From Amborella trichopoda (lineage: Eukaryota; Streptophyta; Magnoliopsida; Amborellales; Amborellaceae): a stretch of 64,000 nt of DNA. The DNA lies in the NCBI RefSeq assembly GCF_000471905.2, contig NW_006499364.1, positions 4,937,855 through 5,001,854 of the forward strand. Direction: 5' to 3'. Below, one piece after another: positions 33,634 to 44,510 of the stretch. Each line of letters begins with the position of its first letter. Position 1 is the first letter of the stretch. The notes beneath the pieces were generated by a model. It saw only the letters and a list, made by a program, of their open reading frames with translations, was not told the origin of the DNA and searched no databases. The translations under genes were made by a program, and so were the position numbers.

Positions 33634-34676
33634 AGACGAGCCGGGATCTACAGTAAAAACATTATATATTGTTTAGAGTAAGTATGTGAATATTAAACTA
33701 TTATAATTTAGTATTTCTTGTAAAATTTTGTAAAAGTTTAGAACAAATAGTATTATGCATATGAGATGTAGGATTGATATATCTATCACTAACCACTGTG
33801 TGTGGTTGAAATTCCCTATTTTAAAACTAAACACTAGTTTAAATTGCATATCATTAATATTTCATTCTTATACCATCAATGTTTCATTCATATAGAAATT
33901 TGTACAGGTACATGCAAACTATAAAATTACAAGTAACGGACTGTATACAAACTGATACAAATTACAAAAGAAACTATCTGGAAACAAATAACACACTTAC
34001 TGTTTACATATGCAACAACTGGAAAGTGTTGAGGGCAATAGGAAAGAAGAGAGTGAAGATTACAATCACACATGCTAGGTATAAAGGAAAGGAGGAAAGA
34101 TAGAACTTGGAAATCAAAGTGAATTATTGTGACCTGGTATTCATGAGCTATGAGGTCAGGATAGCTGTTGTATAGCAGAGTGTCTTCGGAGAGAGAGAGA
34201 TAGAGCAGAGAAGCAGAGAAGGGAAGAGATGAGAGGAAGAGAGCTTCCGGGACCTGAGAAGATAAGGGAGCTTGTTTTGCGACTTGCTATTGTGAAGGTC
34301 GAAGGTGGCTTATATAGGCGAAGTGAGGAAGCTTAAGGACGAAGCAAAGAAAACGGGAGATGACCTTGATGGGACAGAGAGACAAGATATAAAGTAAAAG
34401 GACAAAACAAAAGAGAAAAAACAAAAACAAAAAGCAAAAGCAAATAGTGTTTTTTGTCGGGAATAGGACAAAATGGAATCTTGCAATAGTATCTTGTTTT
34501 GTCTTCTTGTGTCGGTAGGCTTTGTCGTTTTTCTTGAGTGGCTATAGTCTTTTTTGTCTCATATGTCGGTGTGCACAGTGATGGTATCTTGGCATAGTAA
34601 TTGTTTGTCGTTTGTGTCGGTGAAGAGCATCTTGGCATAGTCGTATGTCGGTAGAGAGTATGGTGACAGTACTGAA
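33634..34676 (-). promoter_or_regulatory. Pararetrovirus intergenic region of the upstream partial unit
   Basis: Near-copy of 24953-26012, with TATA box at 34309-34316 and about 680 bases to the primer site at 33620. It is positioned to drive transcription through the complete unit, whose own intergenic copy lies at its far end. Confidence 0.65.
34309..34316 (-). promoter_or_regulatory. Pararetrovirus TATA box, upstream copy
   Basis: TATATAAG on the minus strand, matching 25638-25645. Confidence 0.65.
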
Positions 34677-35993
34677 TCATGGTCGTTGACTGAATTCGTC
34701 TAGATCATCTTCTTCTTCAGGGTCGGTTTCTTTCAGAGGAAAATATCTATTATTGTGTGCTGGTGAGGATTGTATGGTTTCATCGGATGAGACCGGTTTT
34801 CTTCCTACTTCTGCAAAGATTTCCTTCATTTGTTGTTCCAAGTTTTCTTTGGAACCATTCGGGTTTGATTGGAGCATATTTCGTAAATATGTGGGGAAGT
34901 CAAAGGAAGTATTGACTGTATTATGTTCACTTGGACTTGGGTTATATATGGGTTTTTGTGGAGGTATTCTTTTGGGAACTATAGTTGTGGGATCCATATT
35001 AAAGATGTCCCACCATTTAACTGAGATGGTTTTGCCCAGTCTTGGAATATAGGCATGGTCGGCTGAATTATTGACAAAGATGGAGTATTCCCATTTCATA
35101 ATCCATGGGAGTTGGTATAGTGCAACAAAGTATAAGTGATTGTCTGTATTATTATCACTATTATTGAATATCACGAATTGTTCCTGCACTTTTTGGAAAG
35201 CAGGAGGTAAAATTGCAGTAGTTGATCCCCAAACTAAAAACCAATTTTTAAACCAGTTGGGGAATCTTTCAAAAATGGGTAAACGAAACTGAATATACTA
35301 ACTATGAGTATTGTTTGGATTTTGGTAATAAAACATTTTATGCCATGCTTTTATGTATTCGGCATACTTGTAGTATTTATACGAAAAATCAGGATTGTAT
35401 AGTTTTTTGCCTTGAGCAGGATTGCAACCCCACTCATCATAAGAAAGAAATTTTTTTATCTGGATTTTGGAATATGCAATTACTTTAGTATTTTGTTGGT
35501 AATAATGGACAACAGAGATGTATCCTGTTTCCATGAGGATTGCTTCGTAGTACTCTCGAGTTTTGACTCCATTGGTTGGATTTAAATGGTTTATCAGGTA
35601 TAGTGGAGCAAGTTTGATACGGTCCATATTTGTATGGTGATCATCGATGGTAATATCCATCAGATATGCTCTTTCAATATATGCAGATCGAGGAAAATTA
35701 GGCTTTTGGTTTGGTTTTGATTGCACCGGAGTATAGGCGGGAGTGGATGTATTAGTCTTTGGGTAAGTGATTTGGTGAATAGAAGAAATAGGAGGTGAAA
35801 GGGTTGCCAAAGGCGGGTTCTCACCTTCAAATGGTATTATTGTCAGAGGGCGTTTCTCATCGCGAGAAGAATTGCTACGAGAGCCCATGAGAGTAGGTGG
35901 ATTGGACAGAGTATTATTTTTATTAGCTGCAAAGAGCTGTAAGGCAAGTGATAGTCGTGATTCGTAGTTGGCGTCAGTGTGGCCCCCTTTCAA
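34677..35993 (-). pseudogene. Pararetrovirus second ORF (unknown function), partial unit
   Basis: Two frames (35993-35298 and 35189-34677) repeat the protein described at 26013-27310, including YLMDITIDDHHTN, YYEAILMETG and WHKMFYYQNPNNTHS, and the acidic C-terminus. Having two copies allows the end of the ORF to be compared. Fossil. Confidence 0.65.
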
Positions 35994-36790
35994 AAATTCA
36001 CGGGTGAGAAAATCAAGAAGAGAATTGGAAGACCCGGGAAGGTGTTCAATAGTAAAATCAAAAGCGGACAGGATATCCTGCCAGCGAGCAAATATTTGTT
36101 TGCAACAAGATTTTGAACATCTTTTTGCAGAATATCTTTAGCGGCTTTGCAATCAGTGCGAATAAGAAACTGTTAATTGAGAATATCATCTTGAAATTTA
36201 GTAACACAATGGACTATGGCAAGTAATTCTTTTTTGACAATAAAATAGTTTTGTTGGGTTGGATTCCAAGCTTTAGAGGTACACCTGAGTAGTTGTTCAT
36301 GACCATCAATGCGTTGTTTGATAATACCGCCTAATCCCAATTCGGATGCATCACATTCAATTATTTTGAAAGCAATAGGATGAGGAAGAGAAAGGCAAAC
36401 TAGGGTTTTCACTTTTTGTTTGATTAGTTGAATTGGTTTAGTATGAATATCCGTCTAAGGTGAAGGATTCTTTTTTAATCTATTATGTAAAGGCTTAGCA
36501 TCTAGAGCAAGATGATGATAACAATCACTAACATAATTTAAACATCCTAAGAATCTTTGAAGTTCTTTCTTGTCTAGTATTTGATCAGGAAATTTATCAG
36601 CAAATTGTACGGATCGATCTATAGGAATAATAGTGCCATGATGAATATTGTGTCCTTGAAATCTAATATTGGTTTTGAATAAAGTAATCTTTCTTGCTGA
36701 TACAACTAATCCAGCATTCTGGACTGCATGAATAAAAGTATTAATATGTTTAATGTGTTCATCTATAGATGCAGAAAAGATTAAGACATC

Positions 36791-36792
<2 letters not shown>
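35994..36792 (-). pseudogene. Pararetrovirus RT tail and RNase H, partial unit
   Basis: From the (TA)n edge downwards: the RT C-terminal half (SASIDEHIKHINTFIHAVQN, then FLGCLNYVSDCYHHL) and RNase H (LGGIIKQRIDGHEQLLRCTS, KAWNPTQQNYFIVKKELLA). The unit is cut within RT by the (TA)n tract at 36793. Fossil. Confidence 0.85.

Positions 36793-36830
<38 letters not shown>
36793..36830. repeat. (TA)n tract at the other edge of the pararetrovirus array
   Basis: TA-rich run starting where homology to the viral RT stops. Together with 24483-24535 it brackets the array. Confidence 0.85.
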
Positions 36831-36834
<4 letters not shown>

Positions 36835-37359
36835 AGGAATCCAAACTATATAGGAAACTTCCTATAGATGTTATATATATCTCGAAATCAAGATATATAT
36901 CCAAGAATCTTAATCTTATTGGATTTCTTTTTCCTCTAGGAAAATTTTCAATATTAGTCTCAATCCCATATGGGGTTTTCTTATGTGGGTGATTTTGGAT
37001 AATCACCATATCCAACATAAAAGAATTGCAGAAAGAGAAGCAGAAGCTACATAGCTATGGAGTCTATGAAGAATAAGCTCATGGTTCATTTTCTTCCTTA
37101 TTTTCTTGAAGCAATTGAGTTTGACTAGAGCTCTACTTCAATGGTGGATATACATTCTAGAAATGGGAAGAAACTATGGGAGAAGCTCTGTATGACCTTG
37201 AAAATTTGTATCCTGTTTGGGTTTTCATCAACGTTCTTTGGGGGTTAGTTTTATTCCTCATCACCTGATTGCATGTGAGAAAGCGGGTTCACTTTTAATA
37301 GCGAATAGAAAAAATTGCAAACAAGCTCTAGTTTTGGAAGAATATTCTTTTTTACCAAC
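36831..37359. other. Non-coding, unrecognised
   Basis: No supported gene. If the exon-like segment at 37360-37480 is real, this would be intron downstream of its donor site on the minus strand. Confidence 0.35.
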
Positions 37360-37480
37360 CTTCTTTTGTTTTGAGTTTCTTCATAGAGTGTTTTTGACGG
37401 TTCTCCTCCCATTCAATATGCTGGGCTTCATAAACTGCTTTGATAAGTGATGCCCTAGTAGCAAATCTTTCAACAGCAAC
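37360..37480 (-). pseudogene. Exon-like segment, unrecognised host gene fragment
   Basis: The minus strand is open for 40 codons plus one base between a possible acceptor (CCATAG before 37480) and a possible donor (GAAG|GTTGG at 37360/37359). The peptide starts VAVERFATRASLIKAVYEAQ and continues with a charged, helix-like, Glu/Lys-rich tail (EWEENRQKHSMKKLKTKE). It does not look like a transposon protein and I do not recognise the family. The upstream sequence is not strongly pyrimidine-rich, which weakens the acceptor. It may be an isolated gene fragment or one exon of a gene whose intron received the viral array. No second exon was found. Confidence 0.35.
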
Positions 37481-38069
37481 CTATGGCCAATATAAGTGTG
37501 TGGTACCTCTCTCACTTTGTTTTTTTTTTCTTGTGCAAACTTTCAACTTTACTCAAGAAGTCGTTAATCGCTTTGAATACAAGTAGACCGTAAAACATGC
37601 ACAAAAAACCCCATATTATGATAGTATAAAATCCAGCAATATAGTAAGCAGGTCGTGTCTTTATTCAAATTTCTAAAATTGGGATAATTAAATCCGGTTT
37701 TGTCAAACATATCCTTTTATAACATTAGAAATATACATTAGTCCTATAGGCTATGGTCAACAAGAGCTTATAATCGTACCGACAAACTGGAAAAACATCT
37801 ATTGCTATCGATACTATATTGAACCAACAGCAAATGAACTCAAGGGGCACCTCTGAGATTGAGACGTTGTATTGCGTTTATGTAGTGGGTGGACAAAAAC
37901 GTCCAATTCTTCCAAGTAGTAGTAGTTAATCTCTTAAAACATACAGTTAAGCAAGTTCGAAGTGACGAGAGTATCCAGATTTTGATAATATTGTATATAA
38001 ATAATATATTATTTTATATTATATAAGTTTATGTTTTACATTATATTATTCTATATTATATTATATTAT
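37481..38069. other. Non-coding, A/T-rich
   Basis: No gene seen. The last 100 bases are TA-rich low complexity. Confidence 0.45.
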
Positions 38070-38078
38070 ATTTATATA

Positions 38079-38620
38079 GAGCAATGATTTCATGCAACGG
38101 TTGTATAGTAATATGATGCAATAATTTTAAAAAAACCATCTTATGGCCATTTGTTTGATCCAAAATTTGAAATATACACTCTTTTCATTCTAATGAACAA
38201 TCACAAGAAAGAAAAATTTGAAAACACAAACTAGAAAATATTTTTTTAGCCCAATTAATATAGCCCGTTTATTTTGGTGAGATGTTTAGATCTAGGCCTT
38301 ACGAGGATTATTTCATTTTCAATTTTTTGGATGGTTTTATTATCATTAGATGAACAATATTAAAAAAGGAAAAATTGATTTTAAGCTAATAAAAGCTAAG
38401 ATCTTGAAATTCACAAAATGAATAGTCAAGATTTGTTTTTGGAGGGGACTCATTTTGACTATATCTAGAGTGTCAAATTATGCTTTTTTTTTTTTTTTGA
38501 TTATTGAGATGAAGAGAATATGTGTACAAAATTTGGGGTCATACAAATACCACAAACAGGGTTTTCTAGAAGTGTCATTGCATTATACTATGATACAACC
38601 GTTGCATTAGAACATTGCTC
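38079..38620. mobile_element. Mutator-like MITE (542 bp) with 9-bp target duplication
   Basis: Left end GAGCAATGATTTCATGCAAC. The right end reverse-complements to GAGCAATGTTCTAATGCAAC. Terminal repeats extend about 45 bp through CGGTTGTAT and the ATGCAAT block. Both flanks are ATTTATATA (38070-38078 and 38621-38629), a perfect 9-bp duplication, although the neighbourhood is AT-rich. A 9-bp duplication and G-initial long terminal repeats point to the Mutator superfamily. No coding sequence. Confidence 0.75.
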
Positions 38621-38629
38621 ATTTATATA

Positions 38630-39250
38630 TTATATAATATTATATATAATATACAATATTATATAACATTAAAAATATATTAATATAATAAAATATATAA
38701 TATTACTATAATATAACATATATTTATGTTATATTATATATTATAAAGTAATATAATATTACATAACATTATATATAATATATTACTTCATATTATACTA
38801 TATTATATAACATTAAAATATATATTAGTGTAACATAATATAATTTATTTATGTAATAGATATTATTATTTACAATGCAATATATATGATATAATATTAT
38901 AATTTTACACTTATGTATTTATATTTATGTTATTAATTTATATGTATATAATGTAATATATGATATTTTATATATTATATGATATAATATATTTATGTGA
39001 TATAATATATTTATATAATATATATGTATTATAATATTATATATACCACATATAATATTTTTTAATTATGCAATAGATATTTACAATACGATATGTACTA
39101 TATAATAGGATATATTTATTATATAATATATTTATTTTAATAATATTTAAAAAGGATTTAAGTAAATTAACTATATATTTCTTGTTATAATATTTAAATA
39201 TTGCATGTATAGATTTAATTTATATGTAAAACATATATTTAAATACCAAA
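38630..39250. repeat. TA-rich low-complexity region
   Basis: About 600 bases built almost only of TA, TAA and ATATT words. No gene or clear unit. Confidence 0.85.
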
Positions 39251-39666
39251 CATATGTAATTCATTAGACAGTGACAAACATGGTGAAAAAAATGTTTGCA
39301 AAATATTTTGATGCAAAGTGTTTACAAATGTAAATATTTATTCTGTGTAAACAAACAAACATGCTATGAGTGTTTTTAGGACTTCAAATTGTGGGATATA
39401 ACCTCCTCAATTTATAGATTAACTTCAATAAAAAAAATCAAATTCAATTGCACCCTTTATGTACTTAACAAAAATAAGATACCATCCAATATTTGGATGC
39501 GAGATCTAAGTCTTACAAGTCTCAAAAAATATATTTTTTTTCTTTTGAAAGTAATCACCTAGTGACTATTAAGAAGTAATCAAAATTCCATATTAAAAAA
39601 ATATCCCAAGTATGTCTTCTAACCGAGGTACTAGGTACAAATTATCCTTCAGGAGCATAATATACT
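39251..39666. other. Non-coding, unrecognised
   Basis: A/T-rich, no gene. Contains TTTACAAATGTAAATATTTA words weakly like 12430-12480. Confidence 0.4.
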
Positions 39667-39674
39667 TTATACGA

Positions 39675-40069
39675 AGGGTGTGGTTTGTAAAGAGCGGAGG
39701 CTCTAAACAATCAAAGTAGAGTCCATCTTCAAATAATGTTGAGAAATAGGGTTTTAATACTGGAAGGTTTTCTGACAGCCTTAAATTATATTTTCATCTT
39801 TAGTTATAAAAATTCAAAGCTTCAAAAATAGTGCAGATCGAACAGATCTATGAAAACTTAAAAATCTTGAAAATTGACAGTTAAAAAATGCATTACAAGA
39901 TGCACTATTTTCAAAACTTGAAATCTATTTTTTCTCATGTCCATGCATCTTAATGCTGAGATGATTAATTTGATGATATTTGGGCATCAAAACAACCTCT
40001 TCTAATGAAAATTTTGAGGTAGACTCTAATATGATTGTTTAGAGCCTAGGCTCTATATAAACTTTCCCC
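39675..40069. mobile_element. hAT-type MITE, copy 3 (395 bp)
   Basis: Starts AGGGTGTGGTTTGTAAAG and ends AAACTTTCCCC. Flanks TTATACGA (39667-39674) and TTATAAGA (40070-40077) differ at one base, an 8-bp target duplication. Very similar to copy 1 throughout and in the same orientation. Non-coding. Confidence 0.88.
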
Positions 40070-41070
40070 TTATAAGAATACACCAAATATAATATCACAT
40101 CAGACAAGATTTGGCAAATGGAACACTCACAACATAGTAATAGGCCACTCACCCTAGTTCCCATCATCCTTATTCATCCGAGATGGTGAAAATGTACAGC
40201 TGTTACTCGCTGAAAAATAAGTAAAGAAAGCTAGCCAATTTGTCCAACCTCCTAGTATATTTTATGTCCTTATTTAAGATGCCAAAAGATGTTGAAAAGC
40301 AACTAGAGAGAATTACGAGAAATTTGACATAAATAAAAGATTTTATCTGGTGAGTTGGACAAGAAATTAGTGAAAGAATGAGGATTGGGTGCTAGGAGAC
40401 TAAAACATATGAACTAGGCACTTTTAGTAAAATGATGGTGGAGGATTCATACACAACCTGAGTCTTTCTGGGTGCTTGTTATGAGAGAGAAATATGAAAT
40501 GGATTTGAACGTTGGCTTCATTAAAAGTCCAAGAAACAAGACAAATTTGTCTCTTGTTTGGATACATATTGACTTGAGAGATATGTGTATCTATAACAAT
40601 TCCAAAAAAAAGTGGGGAATGGAGAATCCACTCTCTTTTGGTTTGACAAATGGATTGGAGATGACCCGTTGAAATTCCTTTTCCCTGAGGTTTTCTCAAA
40701 AGTTTTAAACCCGCTAGCATCTGTCAAGGAGGCTAGTAGGGGTGTTTATACTAATATTGTTTGATCCATTCCTTGCAGGTACAAGAGAGGTACAGATAGA
40801 TTCATTGAGGACTATCAAATATAGTTGGAATTAATGACACATAGTTGACTCCAAATATGGATGATAGCTTTATTTGGGATCTTACCCCTTCGGGAGATTA
40901 AGTCAACCTACAATCTATTATTTTCTGATCGTTGGAGAGACTTGGGTGCTAGTGTTTTCAAGTTAAGAAATTGCATGTGCCTCTTAAAGTGTAGCTATTC
41001 TTATAGATCATGTGCCAAAATAAATTAGCAACTATTGACAACATGAGAAAGAGGGGGTTTATTATCACCA

Positions 41071-41495
41071 ATGTATGTATCCTATGCAAAGACAACGATG
41101 AAACTTTACATCATGTTTTCCTTCCATACCCTTTCGTTACATATCTTAAGGATTGGGCTCGGTAGTGCCTCAATCTGTCATTACTTTTGCCCCAAAATAT
41201 TAGAGTTTTTCTTGACTAATGGATCACACCCGCTATTTCCACTATGGGAACTATTGGTTGGAGATCAATTTGGGTTAGCCTTCTTTGGAGTGTATGGAAT
41301 GAAAGAAATAGAAGAATCTTTGATAATATAAGTACAGATCTGTCTCCATTAAAATCGAATATTTTGGCAGTTGCAACTGATTGGTTCCTTGCACATAAGG
41401 ATAATAGTTTTATTTCTAAAAGTTTTATCATTAACAATCCTTTGGCAGTGGCAACTATGGGTGTTACCACCAATATTCATAGTGAGGTTATTTAG
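41071..41495 (+). pseudogene. LINE ORF2 C-terminal domain (zf-RVT and following)
   Basis: Two overlapping frames cover the zinc-finger-like motif (CILCKDNDE ... HHVF) and the conserved WNERNRRIF helix that follows it in plant L1 ORF2. A frameshift separates them. The role of the domain is RNA or target binding during retrotransposition (family knowledge). Confidence 0.7.
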
Positions 41496-41499
41496 ATAT

Positions 41500-41960
41500 C
41501 ACCACCAGTGAATTCCTTCAAACTTAATTTCTATGGAAGTTCACTTGGCAATCCAGGGCCAGCTGGCTATGGTGGTCTCATCAGAAATAATGTGTGGCAC
41601 ATTATATTTTATTACTAGGGTTCTTGTGGTATCGAACAACAAATGAGGTGGAGGCACGAGGTTGACTAGAAGGTTTGAAATTGCTATGCACTTTGGAAGG
41701 GGGCATGATTATCGAAAGAGACCCGACAAATGTCATTGCCGGGAGTAAGAGAAAGGCCCATATTCCTTAGAGATTAAGGATTAGTTTTCATCAAAGTTAG
41801 GATATTTTATCATCCTCTATGGCAATGGTCCAACATTGTTATAGAGAGGTGAATGACGATGCCGATGTTCTTACCAAAGGAGGAGTTTATACTGCTTCTC
41901 TGTTGGTTACTTCGTTTCTATAATCTTGTGTCTTTGTTTGAACATCTTGTATTTTACATT
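41500..41960 (+). pseudogene. LINE RNase H domain
   Basis: Begins NSFKLNFYGSSLGNPG, where active copies have F-D-G-S. The first catalytic Asp position therefore reads Tyr here. GYGGLIRN follows. The remainder is interrupted by stops. Some plant L1 lineages carry this extra RNase H domain. Confidence 0.7.
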
Positions 41961-41990
41961 TGAATCAATGATAAGTCGTATGTTACTGCT

Positions 41991-43050
41991 CAAAAGAAAA
42001 AGAAAGCAAGCTAATTTGCCACCATTTAGGGACATTGGGTTGGGTTCAAGGACATTATATCCTTCACAAAGACAATAAAAATGAAAAATCCATTTAGATT
42101 TTTCTTGGCCAAAATTTTGGAAGTATACCTAAAGCTGGAATTTTGGAAGTATACCTAAAAGTTGAACTATTTAATAGGGAAATTTATCAAAATACATCAA
42201 ATATTTGAACTATTTACCAATTATCCCAACTGTGTATTGATAAATTTCAAAACCAACTTTGTCGTGTCATTTAATAAAATTATTGAGATTTCATCAAGAC
42301 AATGATTGCAATTTGAAATTAGATTTAAAGGTGCGAGTAAGATGTTAAATACTTCATATCATGAGTGTATTTTGATAAATTGCCCTATTTCATATTACTA
42401 ATTTTGTTATCTCTTCAAAATCATGATGTGTTATTTGAAAATATATTAAAAAAATGAGGAAAATGTTAAAGAGTTCAAATATTAAATGGTATTCGATAAA
42501 TTTCTCTTTTTTTTTTTTTCTCTATTTTCCTATTTGCAATGAAGCATATTGCTTTCCTAAAATATGTCACCACAAACAAAGCCTAAAAATAGATAGGAGA
42601 CTAGTTTGGTTTCCTGGTGAACTTCAATTTCCTACTAGAGTTAGCCTAGGCCAGCAAGCCTTGGTCCTTACCCAACCTAGTCTCTACATGGGTGGGCCTA
42701 GCTCACCCCAGCTCTGACCAGACCAAAGATACCTTGACCTTGGCTCAGCCATATAATTGTAAGGGCGGGGCCAAATATGATCCAAAAATTGAAAAGAAAA
42801 AATAATAATAAAAAACAGGTTGAGCCGAGCTAAACTAGGTCAGCCCTGTCATAGCCCAAACATAAGCTATGATGGTTCATCCTTAATCCGGCCCTTGGGT
42901 CACATGTTGTGGCCCAAGCCTATGGTTTTTTAAGGCTAGCCTGATTGGGCTAGGTCATGCAACCCATTGCTATCCCTATTTTCTAGTGGTGTTGGTACAT
43001 TCTATTTGTATCCATCAAATGGCACAAGGATAAGCAACTTCATTAATCAA
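41991..43050. other. Non-coding; words of the GGGCTAGGC type
   Basis: No gene. 42620-42980 has repeated GGCCTAGC/GGGCTAGG/GGCCCAAGCC words and a right edge that reverse-complements to TAGGGATAGCAATGGGTTG, reminiscent of plant hAT-like repeats with a TAGGGGTGGCAATGGG edge. The opposite end was not found. Confidence 0.35.
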
Positions 43051-43059
43051 AACATGTCT

Positions 43060-43860
43060 CTGGGATATGAGAAGTGAGTGTGTCTCGGGCCCAGATGGTT
43101 TTAATGTGGAAGTTTACAAATTTAGTTGGGAGATCATAAAAAATATATTTATTTACAGCCTTACAGGATTTTTTCAAAAGGAGTAAATTCTTGAAATAGA
43201 TAAACTCAAACTTTATTTGTCTCATCCCTAAGGTAAACTCTCCTACTATTAAGAAAGATTTTCGCCCTATTAGTCTTTGCAATGTTCTTTATAAAATTAT
43301 AAACAAATTTATCTCCAACCGATTAAGGGATTGGATTGATCCTAGGCAAGCATCTTTTTAAAAATGAGAGATTGATCACTGACTATCATTATGACCAATG
43401 AATTTATTTCTCTTTGCTATAGATACTCTAAAAATCCAAAGATGTGCTTGCAAGTGGATTTAAGTAGTGCACATGATCTGCTTTTTTGGGATTTTCTTCT
43501 TCCAGAATGCAAGTTTTGGGATTTGCAGACATTTTTCTCTCATGGATTCAGAATTGTATTACCTCCCCCTCCTTTTTAGTTCTTCATCTTTGATCCCCAA
43601 AAGGTTATTTAAGAGAGAAGTGGATTTTATGTTAGGGTGACCTTTTGTCTCCTTATTTGTTTTTATCGGTTATGAATTTTCTTAGCAGATAGCTGGACTT
43701 CTTTATAAAGCAAGGTATGCTCCCAATGGCTTTTCCTTTTGGTTGTGACTTTGACATATCCCATCTCTTCTATGGAGATGATGCACTAATTTTTATGAAG
43801 CATCTTCTAGATCGGCTTTTGTAATTAAGTGCATCCTTTCAGATTTCGAGAAATCTACAA
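43060..43860 (+). pseudogene. LINE reverse transcriptase fragment with YGDD
   Basis: Frames in this stretch carry the RT finger and palm. The second catalytic motif reads FYGDDALIF instead of the LINE-usual YADD, and the first reads QVDLSSAHD instead of K-V-D-L-S-K-A-Y-D. The aspartates are retained. Stops and frameshifts are frequent. Confidence 0.7.
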
Positions 43861-44056
43861 GGCAAAAACTCAATGTGGCGAAAAGGAAGGTTTTCTTCTT
43901 TGGGCATCACCAGGTTCAAGCATTTGATTCTAAGGGATCTGGGGTTCAGTGAATGATCTCTTATGGTACATTATTTGACGTTGCCTCTTTTCATGGTGGC
44001 TTGATGCATCGTCAGTGTCATTTCCTAGTAAGTAAAATCGTTGGTAAGATTGGGAC

Positions 44057-44510
44057 TTGGCAGGCATATCATTATCTTATGCAGGTTGTCTTAAGTTATT
44101 GAAGTTTGTTCACAGCTTTTTACCAATCCTTTGGCTTTTATCTTTTATTCTTCCTGAGCGCATATGCCATATGTTAGAAAGGCTGCAACGGAATTTTTGC
44201 TGGGCAGGTACTGTTGAAAAAAAAAGGGTTTCACTTGGTGAAGTGGAAGACAATATGTCAACCCATGGAAGAGGGTGGATTGGACATTTGCAATATCACA
44301 TATTTCAATACTGCATGCACGATGAAATTGGCTTGGAGATCGGATGTAAATCGCCCTTATCTTATTTCTTGGTTTTTTAAGCATAGATATTTCAGAAGGT
44401 CATTTATATGGAATTCAAAAAACATAAATTGTTGTTATGCCTGGAAGATGATTCAAATGGGGTTGTCTTATCTCAAACATAATGTCTGGTGTATTACTGA
44501 GGACAGCTGA
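44057..44510 (+). pseudogene. LINE ORF2 post-RT region
   Basis: Two overlapping frames give ERICHMLERLQRNFCWAG and then GFHLVKWKTICQPMEEGGL, the conserved W-x-x-i/v-C-x-P-x-x-x-GGLG block of plant L1 ORF2. A frameshift lies between them. Confidence 0.7.

Larger units (their letters stand above)
24536..36792 (-). mobile_element. Endogenous pararetrovirus array (Caulimoviridae, Florendovirus/Petuvirus type)
   Basis: Minus-strand tandem array with a repeat period of 8681 bp (for example 24741 matches 33422). From high to low coordinates: a partial unit starting inside RT (36792-33634), one complete unit (33633 to about 24953), and a 5' stub of a third (24952-24536). Order in the complete unit is primer site, movement protein, coat protein with CCHC, aspartic protease, RT, RNase H, a separate downstream ORF, then an intergenic region with TATA box. 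It is broken in roughly a dozen places, so it is a fossil. Repeated regions are about 95% identical by eye, suggesting a few million years if the copies were identical at insertion (inference). Confidence 0.9.
40170..41990 (+). mobile_element. 5'-truncated LINE (L1 type) with RNase H tail
   Basis: Starts in the region just after the RT (SLFKMPKDVEKQLERI-like in broken frames), goes through a zf-RVT at about 41070-41130 (NVCILCKDNDETLHHVF), then SIWVSLLWSVWNERNRRIFD, then an RNase H domain from about 41510 (FKLNFYGSSLGNPGPAGYGG). It ends in an A-rich stretch near 41995 (AAAAGAAAAAGAAAG), a plausible decayed poly(A) tail. Truncation at the 5' side is normal for LINE insertions. Many stops. Confidence 0.8.

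Noticed and set aside
42620-42985. Possible hAT-like repeat with GGGCTAGGC words
   Set aside because: Only one edge resembles a known terminus. The opposite end was not found, so no element is called.
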